In this document: positions 52,573-64,000 of the stretch, in pieces
Position numbering within the stretch: the stretch's first letter is position 1
Layout: every line of letters starts with the position of its first letter
Origin: Acanthococcus lagerstroemiae
Taxonomy: Eukaryota > Arthropoda > Insecta > Hemiptera > Eriococcidae
Reading direction: 5' to 3'
Length of the DNA stretch: 64,000 bases
NCBI GenBank assembly: GCA_031841125.1
Contig: JAJSSI010000060.1
Coordinates: 10,477-74,476 of the forward strand
Position numbers and translations under genes: made by a program
The notes under the pieces: model-generated
What the model was told of the DNA's origin: nothing
The model's database searches: none
Seen by the model: the letters and a program-made list of their open reading frames with translations, nothing else

Positions 52573-55500
52573 TGAAAAATTGAGTAAGAAACACTCATAA
52601 TTCGAAATTTTTGATTTTCTCAAATTTTGAGAATTTCTCCATACTATACATCATGCATTTTTTGGGGCGAAAAAATTTTCGGAGAGCTACGGCGTCGGGG
52701 CTGGTGCTAGTTAGTCAATTTTTCGAGACGAATTCGAATCCGTTGTCAAAATTGAGCTAGATTCATTTTTTGACCCAAGTTGATCAATTTTTCCAATTTT
52801 TCGAGGGTATCTCGGGAACGGAGGGTCGCCGTCAAATTGCAACAGCGAATTCGAACTCAGCGTGAAAAATTGAGTAAGAAACACTCATTAATTCGAAATT
52901 TTTGATTTTCTCAAATTTTGAGAATTTCTCCATACTATACATCATGCATTTTTTGGGGCGAAAAAATTTTCGGAGAGCTACGGCGTCGGGGCTGGTGCTA
53001 GTTAGTCAATTTTCGAGACGAATTCGAATCCGTTGTCAAAATTGAGCTAGATTCATTTTTTGACCCAAGTTGATCAATTTTTCCAACTTTTTCAGGGTAT
53101 CTCGGGAACGGAGGGTCGCCGTCAAATTGCAACAGCGAATTCGAACTCAGCGTGAAAAATTGAGTAAGAAACACTCATTAATTCGAAATTTTTGATTTTC
53201 TCAAATTTTGAGAATTTCTCCATACTATACATCATGCATTTTTTGGGGCGAAAAAATTTTCGGAGAGCTACGGCGTCGGGGCTGGTGCTAGTTAGTCAAT
53301 TTTTCGAGACGAATTCGAATCCGTTGTCAAAATTGAGCTAGATTCATTTTTTGACCCAAGTTGATCAATTTTTCCAAATTTTTCGAGGGTATCTCGGGAA
53401 CGGAGGGTCGCCGTCAAATTGCAACAGCGAATTCGAACTCAGCGTGAAAAATTGAGTAAGAAACACTCATTAATTCGAAATTTTTGATTTTCTCAAATTT
53501 TGAGAATTTCTCCATACTATACATCATGCATTTTTTGGGGCGAAAAAATTTTCGGAGAGCTACGGCGTCGGGGCTGGTGCTAGTTAGTCAATTTTTCGAG
53601 ACGAATTCGAATCCGTTGTCAAAATTGAGCTAGATTCATTTTTTGACCCAAGTTGATCAATTTTTCCAAATTTTTCGAGGGTATCTCGGGAACGGAGGGT
53701 CGCCGTCAAATTGCAACAGCGAATTCGAACTCAGCGTGAAAAATTGAGTAAGAAACACTCATTAATTCGAAATTTTTGATTTTCTCAAATTTTGAGAATT
53801 TCTCCATACTATACATCATGCATTTTTTGGGGCGAAAAAATTTTCGGAGAGCTACGGCGTCGGGGCTGGTGCTAGTTAGTCAATTTTTCGAGACGAATTC
53901 GAATCCGTTGTCAAAATTGAGCTAGATTCATTTTTTGACCCAAGTTGATCAATTGTCCAAATTTTTCGAGGGTATCTCGGGAACGGAGGGTCGCCGTCAA
54001 ATTGCAACAGCGAATTCGAACTCAGCGTGAAAAATTGAGTAAGAAACACTCATTAATTCGAAATTTTTGATTTTCTCAAATTTTGAGAATTTCTCCATAC
54101 TATACATCATGCATTTTTTGGGGCGAAAAAATTTTCGGAGAGCTACGGCGTCGGGGCTGGTGCTAGTTAGTCAATTTTTCGAGACGAATTCGAATCCGTT
54201 GTCAAAATTGAGCTAGATTCATTTTTTGACCCAAGTTGATCAATTTTTCCAAATTTTTCGAGGGTATCTCGGGAACGGAGGGTCGCCGTCAAATTGCAAC
54301 AGCGAATTCGAACTCAGCGTGAAAAATTGAGTAAGAAACACTCATGAATTCGAAATTTTTGATTTTCTCAAATTTTGAGAATTTCTCCATACTATACATC
54401 ATGCATTTTTTGGGGCGAAAAAATTTTCGGAGAGCTACGGCGTCGGGGCTGGTGCTAGTTAGTCAATTTTTCGAGACGAATTCGAATCCGTTGTCAAAAT
54501 TGAGCTAGATTCATTTTTTGACCCAAGTTGATCAATTTTTCCAAATTTTTCGAGGGTATCTCGGGAACGGAGGGTCGCCGTCAAATTGCAACAGCGAATT
54601 CGAACTCAGCGTGAAAAATTGAGTAAGAAACACTCATTAATTCGAAATTTTTGATTTTCTCAAATTTTGAGAATTTCTCCATACTATACATCATGCATTT
54701 TTTGGGGCGAAAAAATTTTCGGAGAGCTACGGCGTCGGGGCTGGTGCTAGTTAGTCAATTTTTCGAGACGAATTCGAATCCGTTGTCAAAATTGAGCTAG
54801 ATTCATTTTTTGACCCAAGTTGATCAATTCTTCCAACTTTTTCAGGGTATCTCGGGAACGGAGGGTCGCCGCCAAATTGCAACAGCGAATTCGAACTCAG
54901 CGTGAAAAATTGAGTAAGAAACACTCATTAATTCGAAATTTTTGATTTTCTCAAATTTTGAGAATTTCTCCATACTATACATCATGCATTTTTTGGGGCG
55001 AAAAAATTTTCGGAGAGCTACGGCGTCGGGGCTGGTGCTAGTTAGTCAATTTTTCGAGACGAATTCGAATCCGTTGTCAAAATTGAGCTAGATTCATTTT
55101 TTGACCCAAGTTGATCAATTTTTCCAAATTTTTCGGGGTATCTCGGGAACGGAGGGTCGCCGTCAAATTGCAACAGCGAATTCGAACTCAGCGTGAAAAA
55201 TTGAGTAAGAAACACTCATTAATTCGAAATTTTTGATTTTCTCAAATTTTGAGAATTTCTCCATACTATACATCATGCATTTTTTGGGGCGAAAAAATTT
55301 TCGGAGAGCTACGGCGTCGGGGCTGGTGCTAGTTAGTCAATTTTTCGAGACGAATTCGAATCCGTTGTCAAAATTGAGCTAGATTCATTTTTTGACCCAA
55401 GTTGATCAATTTTTCCAAATTTTTCGAGGGTATCTCGGGAACGGAGGGTCGCCGTCAAATTGCAACAGCGAATTCGAACTCAGCGTGAAAAATTGAGTAA

Positions 55501-56359
55501 GAAACACTCATTAATTCGAAATTTTTGATTTTCTCAAATTTTGAGAATTTCTCCATACTATACATCATGCATTTTTTGGGGCGAAAAAATTTTCGGAGAG
55601 CTACGGCGTCGGGGCTGGTGCTAGTTAGTCAATTTTTCGAGACGAATTCGAATCCGTTGTCAAAATTGAGCTAGATTCATTTTTTGACCCAAGTTGATCA
55701 ATTTTTCCAATTTTTCGAGGGTATCTCGGGAACGGAGGGTCGCCGCCAAATTGCAACAGCGAATTCGAACTCAGCGTGAAAAATTGAGTAAGAAACACTC
55801 ATTAATTCGAAATTTTTGATTTTCTCAAATTTTGAGAATTTCTCCATACTATACATCATGCATTTTTTGGGGCGAAAAAATTTTCGGAGAGCTACGGCGT
55901 CGGGGCTGGTGCTAGTTAGTCAATTTTTCGAGACGAATTCGAATCCGTTGTCAAAATTGAGCTAGATTCATTTTTTGACCCAAGTTGATCAATTTTTCAA
56001 ATTTTTCGAGGGTATCTCGGGAACGGAGGGTCGCCGCCAAATTGCAACAGCGAATTCGAACTCAGCGTGAAAAATTGAGTAAGAAACACTCATTAATTCG
56101 AAATTTTTGATTTTCTCAAATTTTGAGAATTTCTCCATACTATACATCATGCATTTTTTGGGGCGAAAAAATTTTCGGAGAGCTACGGCGTCGGGGCTGG
56201 TGCTAGTTAGTCAATTTTTCGAGACGAATTCGAATCCGTTGTCAAAATTGAGCTAGATTCATTTTTTGACCCAAGTTGATCAATTCTTCCAACTTTTTCA
56301 GGGGTATCTCGGGAACGGAGGGTCGCCGCCAAATTGCAACAGCGAATTCGAACTCAGCG
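52573..56359. repeat. Mostly class A segment with single-base length variants
   Basis: The segment has 13 complete units, mostly class A or A with a 1-2 bp loss. Examples are 'gtcaattttcgag' in 52863-53152, 'caattgtcc' in 53737-54027 and 'ccaatttttcgaggg' in 52573 and 55486. Unit 54320-54611 has the 'catgaattcg' allele. Unit 54612-54902 is class B-like ('cttccaactttttcaggg', 'gccgcc'). Confidence 0.87.
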
Positions 56360-59300
56360 TGAAAAATTGAGTAAGAAACACTCATTAATTCGAAATTTTT
56401 GATTTTCTCAAATTTTGAAATTTCTCCATACTATACATCATGCATTTTTTGGGGCGAAAAAATTTTCGGAGAGCTACGGCGTCGGGGCTGGTGCTAGTTA
56501 GTCAATTTTTCGAGACGAATTCGAATCCGTTGTCAAAATTGAGCTAGAGTCATTTTTTGACCCAAATTGATCAATTTTTCCAATTTTTCGAGGGTATCTC
56601 GGGAACGGAGGGTCGCCGCCAAATTGCAACAGCGAATTCGAACTCAGCGTGAAAAATTGAGTAAGAAACACTCATTAATTCGAAATTTTTGATTTTCTCA
56701 AATTTTGAGAATTTCTCCATACTATACATCATGCATTTTTTGGGGCGAAAAAATTTTCGGAGAGCTACGGCGTCGGGGCTGGTGCTAGTTAGTCAATTTT
56801 TCGAGACGAATTCGAATCCGTTGTCAAAATTGAGCTAGATTCATTTTTTGACCCAAGTTGATCAATTCTTCCAACTTTTTCAGGGGTATCTCGGGAACGG
56901 AGGGTCGCCGTCAAATTGCAACAGCGAATTCGAACTCAGCGTGAAAAATTGAGTAAGAAACACTCATGAATTCGAAATTTTTGATTTTCTCAAATTTTGA
57001 GAATTTCTCCATACTATACATCATGCATTTTTTGGGGCGAAAAAATTTTCGGAGAGCTACGGCGTCGGGGCTGGTGCTATTTATCAATTTTTCGAGACGA
57101 ATTCGAATCCGTTTCAAAATTGAGCTAGATTCATTTTTGACCCAAATTGATCAATTCTTCCAACTTTTTCAGGGGTATCTCGGGAACGGAGGGTCGCCGC
57201 CAAATTGCAACAGCGAATTCGAACTCAGCGTGAAAAATTGAGTAAGAGAAACACTCATTAATTCGAAATTTTTGATTTTCTCAAATTTTGAGAATTTCTC
57301 CATACTATACATCATGCATTTTTTGGGGCGAAAAAATTTTCGGAGAGCTACGGCGTCGGGGCTGGTGCTAGTTAGTCAATTTTTCGAGACGAATTCGAAT
57401 CCGTTGTCAAAATTGAGCTAGATTCATTTTTTGACCCAAGTTGATCAATTTTTCCAACTTTTTCGAGGGGTATCTCGGGAACGGAGGGTCGCCGTCAAAT
57501 TGCAACAGCGAATTCGAACTCAGCGTGAAAAATTGAGTAAGAAACACTCATAATTCGAAATTTTTGATTTTCTCAAATTTTGAAATTTTCTCCATACTAT
57601 ACATCATGCATTTTTTGGGGCGAAAAAATTTTCGGAGAGCTACGGCGTCGGGGCTGGTGCTAGTTAGTCAATTTTTCGAGACGAATTCGAATCCGTTGTC
57701 AAAATTGAGCTAGATTCATTTTTTGACCCAAGTTGATCAATTTTTCCAACTTTTTCAGGGGTATCTCGGGAACGGAGGGTCGCCGCCAAATTGCAACAGC
57801 GAATTCGAACTCAGCGTGAAAAATTGAGTAAGAAACACTCATTAATTCGAAATTTTTGATTTTCTCAAATTTTGAGAATTTCTCCATACTATACATCATG
57901 CATTTTTTGGGGCGAAAAAATTTTCGGAGAGCTACGGCGTCGGGGCTGGTGCTAGTTAGTCAATTTTTCGAGACGAATTCGAATCCGTTGTCAAAATGAG
58001 CTAGATTCATTTTTTGACCCAAGTTGATCAATTCTTCCAACTTTTTCAGGGTATCTCGGGAACGGAGGGTCGCCGCCAAATTGCAACACGAATTCGAACT
58101 CAGCGTGAAAAATTGAGTAAGAAACACTCATTAATTCGAAATTTTTGATTTTCTCAAATTTTGAGAATTTCTCCATACTACATCATGCATTTTTTGGGGC
58201 GAAAAAATTTTCGGAGAGCTACGGCGTCGGGCTGGTGCTAGTTAGTCAATTTTTCGAGACGAATTCGAATCCGTTGTCAAAATTGAGCTAGATTCATTTT
58301 TTGACCCAAGTTGATCAATTTTTCCAAATTTTTCGAGGGTATCTCGGGAACGGAGGGTCGCCGTCAATTGCAACAGCGAATTCGAACTCAGCGTGAAAAA
58401 TTGAGTAAGAAAACACTCATTAATTCGAAATTTTTGATTTTCTCAAATTTTGAGAATTTCTCCATACTATACATCATGCATTTTTTGGGGCGAAAAAATT
58501 TTCGGAGAGCTACGGCGTCGGGGCTGGTGCTAGTTAGTCAATTTTTCGAGACGAATTCGAATCCGTTGTCAAAATTGAGCTAGATTCATTTTTTGACCCA
58601 AGTTGATCAATTTTTCCAACTTTTTCAGGGGTATCTCGGGAACGGAGGGTCGCCGCAAATTGCAACAACGAATTCGAACTCAGCGTGAAAAATTGAGTAA
58701 GACACTCATGAATTCGAAATTTTTGATTTTCTCAAATTTTGAGAATTTCTCCATACTATACATCATGCATTTTTTGGGGCGAAAAAATTTTCGGAGAGCT
58801 ACGGCGTCGGGGCTGGTGCTAGTTAGTCAATTTTTCGAGACGAATTCGAATCCGTTGTCAAAATTGAGCTAGATTCATTTTTTGACCCAAGTTGATCAAT
58901 TTTTCCAATTTTTCAGGGGTATCTCGGGAACGGAGGGTCGCCGCCAATTGCAACAGCGAATTCGAACTCAGCGTGAAAAATTGAGTAAGAAACACTCATT
59001 AATTCGAAATTTTTGATTTTCTCAAATTTTGAGAATTTCTCCATACTATACATCATGCATTTTTTGGGGCGAAAAAATTTTCGGAGAGCTACGGCTCGGG
59101 GCTGGTGCTAGTTAGTCAATTTTTCGAGACGAATTCGAATCCGTTGTCAAAATTGAGCTAGATTCATTTTTTGACCCAAGTTGATCAATTTTTCCAAATT
59201 TTTCGAGGGTATCTCGGGAACGGAGGGTCGCCGTCAAATTGCAACAGCGAATTCGAACTCAGCGTGAAAAATTGAGTAAGAAACACTCATTAATTCGAAA

Positions 59301-60136
59301 TTTTTGATTTTCTCAAATTTTGAGAATTTCTCCATACTATACATCATGCATTTTTTGGGGCGAAAAAATTTTCGGAGAGCTACGGCGTCGGGGCTGGTGC
59401 TAGTTAGTCAATTTTTCGAGACGAATTCGAATCCGTTGTCAAAATTGAGCTAGATTCATTTTTTGACCAAAGTTGATCAATTTTCCAATTTTTCGAGGGT
59501 ATCTCGGGAACGGAGGGTCGCCGTCAAATTGCAACAGCGAATTCGAACTCAGCGTGAAAAATTGAGTAAGAAACACTCATGAATTCGAAATTTTTGATTT
59601 TCTCAAATTTTGAGAATTTCTCCATACTATACATCATGCATTTTTTGGGGCGAAAAATTTTCGGAGAGCTACGGCGTCGGGGCTGGTGCTAGTTAGTCAA
59701 TTTTTCGAGACGAATTCGAATCCGTTGTCAAAATTGAGCTAGATTCATTTTTTGACCCAAGTTGATCAATTTTCCAACTTTTTCAGGGGTATCTCGGGAA
59801 CGGAGGGTCGCCGTCAAATTGCAACAGCGAATTCGAACTCAGCGTGAAAAATTGAGTAAGAAACACTCATGAATTCGAAATTTTTGATTTTCTCAAATTT
59901 TGAGAATTTCTCCATACTATACATCATGCATTTTTTGGGGCGAAAAAATTTTCGGAGAGCTACGGCGTCGGGGCTGGTGCTAGTTAGTCAATTTTTCGAG
60001 ACGAATTCGAATCCGTTGTCAAAATTGAGCTAGATTCATTTTTTGACCCAAGTTGATCAATTCTTCCAACTTTTTCAGGGGTATCTCGGGAACGGAGGGT
60101 CGCCGCCAAGTTGCAACAACGAATTCGAACTCAGCG

Positions 60137-60428
60137 TGAAAAATTGAGTAAGAACCACTCATGAATTCGAAATTTTTGATTTTCTCAAATTTTGAAAATT
60201 TCTCCATACTATACATCATGCATTTTTTGGGGCGAAAAAATTTTCGGAGAGCTACGGCCTCGGGGCTGGTGCTAATTAATCAATTTTTCGAGACGAATTC
60301 GAATCCGTATTCAAAATAGAGCTAGAGTCATTTTTGCACCCAAATTGATCAATTCTTCCAACTTTTTCAGGGGTATCTCGGGAACGGAGGGTCGCCGCCA
60401 AGTTGCAACAACGAATTCGAACTCAGCG
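60137..60428. repeat. Divergent class C/B monomer
   Basis: The unit combines 'taagaaccac', 'catgaattcg', 'ttgaaaattt', 'gcctcgggg', 'ctaattaatc', 'gtattcaaaatagagc', 'tttttgcaccc' and 'gccaagttgcaacaacg'. This is the fullest set of alternative alleles in one unit. It shares its first half with the 20762-21053 unit and its middle with the 4955 and 9910 units, so it may represent an older intact haplotype from which the others are recombinants (inference). Confidence 0.82.
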
Positions 60429-63400
60429 TGAAAAATTGAGTAAGAAACACTCATTAATTCGAAATTTTTGATTTTCTCAAATTTTGAGAATTTCTCCATA
60501 CTATACATCATGCATTTTTTGGGGCGAAAAAATTTTCGGAGAGCTACGGCGTCGGGGCTGGTGCTAGTTAGTCAATTTTTCGAGACGAATTCGAATCCGT
60601 TGTCAAAATTGAGCTAGATTCATTTTTTGACCCAAGTTGATCAATTTTTCCAAATTTTTCGAGGGTATCTCGGGAACGGAGGGTCGCCGTCAAATTGCAA
60701 CAGCGAATTCGAACTCAGCGTGAAAAATTGAGTAAGAAACACTCATTAATTCGAAATTTTTGATTTTCTCAAATTTTGAGAATTTCTCCATACTATACAT
60801 CATGCATTTTTTGGGGCGAAAAAATTTTCGGAGAGCTACGGCGTCGGGGCTGGTGCTAGTTAGTCAATTTTTCGAGACGAATTCGAATCCGTTGTCAAAA
60901 TGAGCTAGAGTCATTTTTTGACCCAAATTGATCAATTCTTCCAACTTTTTCAGGGGTATCTCGGGAACGGAGGGTCGCCGCCAAGTTGCAACAGCGAATT
61001 CGAACTCAGCGTGAAAAATTGAGTAAGAAACACTCATTAATTCGAAATTTTTGATTTTCTCAAATTTTGAGAATTTCTCCATACTATACATCATGCATTT
61101 TTTGGGGCGAAAAAATTTTCGGAGAGCTACGGCGTCGGGGCTGGTGCTAGTTAGTCAATTTTTCGAGACGAATTCGAATCCGTTGTCAAAATTGAGCTAG
61201 ATTCATTTTTTGACCCAAATTGATCAATTTTTCCAACTTTTTCAGGGGTATCTCGGGAACGGAGGGTCGCCGTCAAATTGCAACAGCGAATTCGAACTCA
61301 GCGTGAAAAATTGAGTAAGAAACACTCATTAATTCGAAATTTTTGATTTTCTCAAATTTTGAGAATTTCTCCATACTATACATCATGCATTTTTTGGGGC
61401 GAAAAAATTTTCGGAGAGCTACGGCGTCGGGGCTGGTGCTAGTTAGTCAATTTTTCGAGACGAATTCGAATCCGTTGTCAAAATTGAGCTAGATTCATTT
61501 TTTGACCCAAGTTGATCAATTCTTCCAACTTTTTCAGGGGTATCTCGGGAACGGAGGGTCGCCGCCAAGTTGCAACAACGAATTCGAACTCAGCGTGAAA
61601 AATTGAGTAAGAAACACTCATGAATTCGAAATTTTTGATTTTCTCAAATTTTGAAAATTTCTCCATACTATACATCATGCATTTTTTGGGGCGAAAAAAT
61701 TTTCGGAGAGCTACGGCTTCGGGGCTGGTGCTAGTTAGTCAATTTTTCGAGACGAATTCGAATCCGTTGTCAAAATTGAGCTAGAGTCATTTTTTGACCC
61801 AAATTGATCAATTTTCCAATTTTTCAGGGTATCTCGGGAACGGAGGGTCGCCGCCAATTTGCAACAGCGAATTCGAACTCAGCGTGAAAAATTGAGTAAG
61901 AAACACTCATTAATTCGAAATTTTTGATTTTCTCAAATTTTGAGAATTTCTCCATACTATACATCATGCATTTTTTGGGGCGAAAAAATTTTCGGAGAGC
62001 TACGGCGTCGGGGCTGGTGCTAGTTAGTCAATTTTTCGAGACGAATTCGAATCCGTTGTCAAAATTGAGCTAGATTCATTTTTTGACCCAAGTTGATCAA
62101 TTTTTCCAACTTTTTCGAGGGTATCTCGGGAACGGAGGGTCGCCGCCAAGTTGCAACAGCGAATTCGAACTCAGCGTGAAAAATTGAGTAAGAAACACTC
62201 ATGAATTCGAAATTTTTGATTTTCTCAAATTTTGAAAATTTCTCCATACTATACATCATGCATTTTTTGGGGCGAAAAAATTTTCGGAGAGCTACGGCGT
62301 CGGGGCTGGTGCTAGTTAGTCAATTTTTCGAGACGAATTCGAATCCGTTTCAAAATTGAGCTAGAGTCATTTTTGACCCAAATTGATCAATTCTTCCAAT
62401 TTTTCAGGGTATCTCGGGAACGGAGGGTCGCCGCCAAATTGCAACAACGAATTCGAACTCAGCGTGAAAAATTGAGTAAGAAACACTCATTAATTCGAAA
62501 TTTTTGATTTTCTCAAATTTTGAGAATTTCTCCATACTATACATCATGCATTTTTTGGGGCGAAAAAATTTTCGGAGAGCTACGGCGTCGGGGCTGGTGC
62601 TAGTTAGTCAATTTTTCGAGACGAATTCGAATCCGTTGTCAAAATTGAGCTAGATTCATTTTTTGACCCAAGTTGATCAATTTTTCAAATTTTTCGAGGG
62701 TATCTCGGGAACGGAGGGTCGCCGCCAAATTGCAACAGCGAATTCGAACTCAGCGTGAAAAATTGAGTAAGAAACACTCATTAATTCGAAATTTTTGATT
62801 TTCTCAAATTTTGAGAATTTCTCCATACTATACATCATGCATTTTTTGGGGCGAAAAAATTTTCGGAGAGCTACGGCGTCGGGGCTGGTGCTAGTTAGTC
62901 AATTTTTCGAGACGAATTCGAATCCGTTGTCAAAATTGAGCTAGATTCATTTTTTGACCCAAGTTGATCAATTCTTCCAACTTTTTCAGGGGTATCTCGG
63001 GAACGGAGGGTCGCCGCCAAATTGCAACAACGAATTCGAACTCAGCGTGAAAAATTGAGTAAGAAACACTCATTAATTCGAAATTTTTGATTTTCTCAAA
63101 TTTTGAGAATTTCTCCATACTATACATCATGCATTTTTTGGGGCGAAAAAATTTTCGGAGAGCTACGGCGTCGGGGCTGGTGCTAGTTAGTCAATTTTTC
63201 GAGACGAATTCGAATCCGTTGTCAAAATTGAGCTAGATTCATTTTTTGACCAAAGTTGATCAATTTTTCCAAATTTTTCGAGGGTATCTCGGGAACGGAG
63301 GGTCGCCGTCAAATTGCAACAGCGAATTCGAACTCAGCGTGAAAAATTGAGTAAGAAACACTCATTAATTCGAAATTTTTGATTTTCTCAAATTTTGAGA

Positions 63401-63921
63401 ATTTCTCCATACTATACATCATGCATTTTTTGGGGCGAAAAAATTTTCGGAGAGCTACGGCTTCGGGGCTGGTGCTAGTTAGTCAATTTTTCGAGACGAA
63501 TTCGAATCCGTTGTCAAAATTGAGCTAGATTCATTTTTTGACCCAAGTTGATCAATTTTTCCAACTTTTTCGAGGGTATCTCGGGAACGGAGGGTCGCCG
63601 CAAATTGCAACAGCGAATTCGAACTCAGCGTGAAAAATTGAGTAAGAAACACTCATGAATTCGAAATTTTTGATTTTCTCAAATTTTGAAAATTTCTCCA
63701 TACTATACATCATGCATTTTTTGGGGCGAAAAAATTTTCGGAGAGCTACGGCCTCGGGGCTGGTGCTAGTTAGTCAATTTTTCGAGACGAATTCGAATCC
63801 GTTGTCAAAATTGAGCTAGATTCATTTTTTGACCCAAGTTGATCAATTTTTCCAACTTTTTCGGGGTATCTCGGGAACGGAGGGTCGCCGTCAAATTGCA
63901 ACAGCGAATTCGAACTCAGCG

Positions 63922-64000
63922 TGAAAAATTGAGTAAGAAACACTCATTAATTCGAAATTTTTGATTTTCTCAAATTTTGAGAATTTCTCCATACTATACA
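63922..64000. repeat. Partial monomer cut by the window end
   Basis: The first 79 bp of a unit run to 'ccatactataca' at the window boundary. The array therefore continues beyond the right end, and the first base of the window likewise starts inside the repeat. Confidence 0.95.

Larger units (their letters stand above)
1..64000. repeat. Complex satellite DNA array, 292 bp monomer, about 219 complete units
   Basis: The entire window consists of head-to-tail copies of one 292 bp unit, phased here from 'tgaaaaattgag'. Unit starts read from the sequence include 1, 290, 582, 874, 29571, 29863, 30155 and 63922, and all copies have the same orientation. Most units are 290-292 bp and the extremes are 281 and 295 bp. 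Consensus composition counted by hand is 113 G+C of 292, with 18 CpG. Long homogeneous tandem arrays of this kind are typical of eukaryotic centromeric or heterochromatic satellites; the centromeric role is inference. Because 292 is not divisible by 3, each unit shifts the reading frame, which argues against a repetitive protein gene. Species and satellite family are not recognised. Confidence 0.98.
56360..64000. repeat. Right segment: indel-rich, B-enriched units
   Basis: The segment has 26 complete units plus a 79 bp partial unit at the window end. Length changes are frequent: 295 bp at 57231-57525 ('gtaagagaaacac' and an extra G), 289 bp at 57817-58105 and 288 bp at 58106-58393, 58686-58973 and 62177-62464. 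Single-base or small indels even hit the conserved half: 'ccatactacatc' (about 58171-58182), 'taagaaaacac' and 'taagacactc'. A class C/B unit lies at 60137-60428. Two rare variants each occur twice: 'tgaccaaag' (about 59466 and 63248) and 'ggcttcgggg' (about 61717 and 63459). Confidence 0.87.

Noticed and set aside
20417..58872. Plus-strand reading frames of 88-92 codons (about 20417, 20786, 56966, 58311 and 58603)
   Set aside because: They appear only where local indels or the 'catgaattcg' allele create an ATG or remove a stop in the repeat. They occur in the most indel-rich parts and are not kept across units.
190..63130. Recurring antisense reading frames of about 60-77 codons, starting in 'catgatgtatag' on the minus strand
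   Set aside because: They are the same stretch of the satellite read backwards. They stay open only in units with 'gccgcc' or a similar form. The common class A 'gccgtc' turns a TGG codon into TGA at about codon 38, so most copies are closed. The 292 bp period shifts frame each unit, and there is no domain, signal peptide or conserved protein pattern.
1..64000. CRISPR array
   Set aside because: The repeat is 292 bp with no unique spacers. All copies are contiguous and the whole unit is conserved.
1..64000. Telomeric repeat or rDNA spacer
   Set aside because: No TTAGGG- or TTTAGGG-type runs were seen, and no rRNA-like sequence occurs anywhere in the window.

Overview
The whole 64 kb window is one uninterrupted tandem (satellite) array with a consensus repeat unit of 292 bp. 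Reading unit starts by eye from the phase 'tgaaaaattgag', I count 219 complete units, all head to tail on the same strand. There are two internal partial units of 81 and 80 bp (20681-20761 and 23373-23452) and a 79 bp partial unit at the right end (63922-64000). The mean complete unit is about 291.1 bp and the range is 281-295 bp. Neither array edge is in the window, and I found no unique sequence, rRNA, tRNA, CRISPR or transposon. No reading frame looks like a real gene.

This architecture indicates a eukaryote and a centromeric, pericentromeric or other heterochromatic block. The species cannot be identified from the sequence, and I do not recognise the monomer as a named satellite family. 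The consensus unit is about 38.7 % G+C and holds 18 CpG, where base composition predicts about 11. CpG is therefore over-represented.

There are two main monomer classes plus recombinants. Class A reads 'ccaaatttttcgaggg' near unit positions 220-240 and 'gccgtcaaattgcaacagcg' near 255-275. Class B reads 'cttccaactttttcagggg' and 'gccgcca(a/g)ttgcaaca(g/a)cg', often with 'agagtc' and 'cccaaattg'. A rarer class C carries 'tttttgcaccc'. Almost all variation lies in unit positions of about 165-275, while positions of about 30-165 are nearly invariant.

Layout: 1-2328 has several private variants. 2329-20392 is an A/B/C mosaic. 20393-24316 is the most rearranged part, with both partial units, two 11-bp-deleted units and the most divergent unit. 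24317-31322 is a homogenised class A core, including six consecutive units (29571-31322) in which I see no differences. 31323-49949 is A with recurrent B clusters. 49950-52572 has a dimer-like alternation. 52573-56359 is mostly A. 56360-64000 is rich in indels. Recurring multi-unit phrases show incomplete higher-order organisation.

The most interesting signals are the recurring haplotype phrases, a duplicated rearranged block, a short-range deletion hotspot in a G-rich run, an internal GAATTCGAA...AAATTGAG skeleton repeated inside each monomer, and a tRNA-B-box-like core in every unit. None of these proves a new system. The small antisense reading frames that recur through the array are by-products of the repeat.
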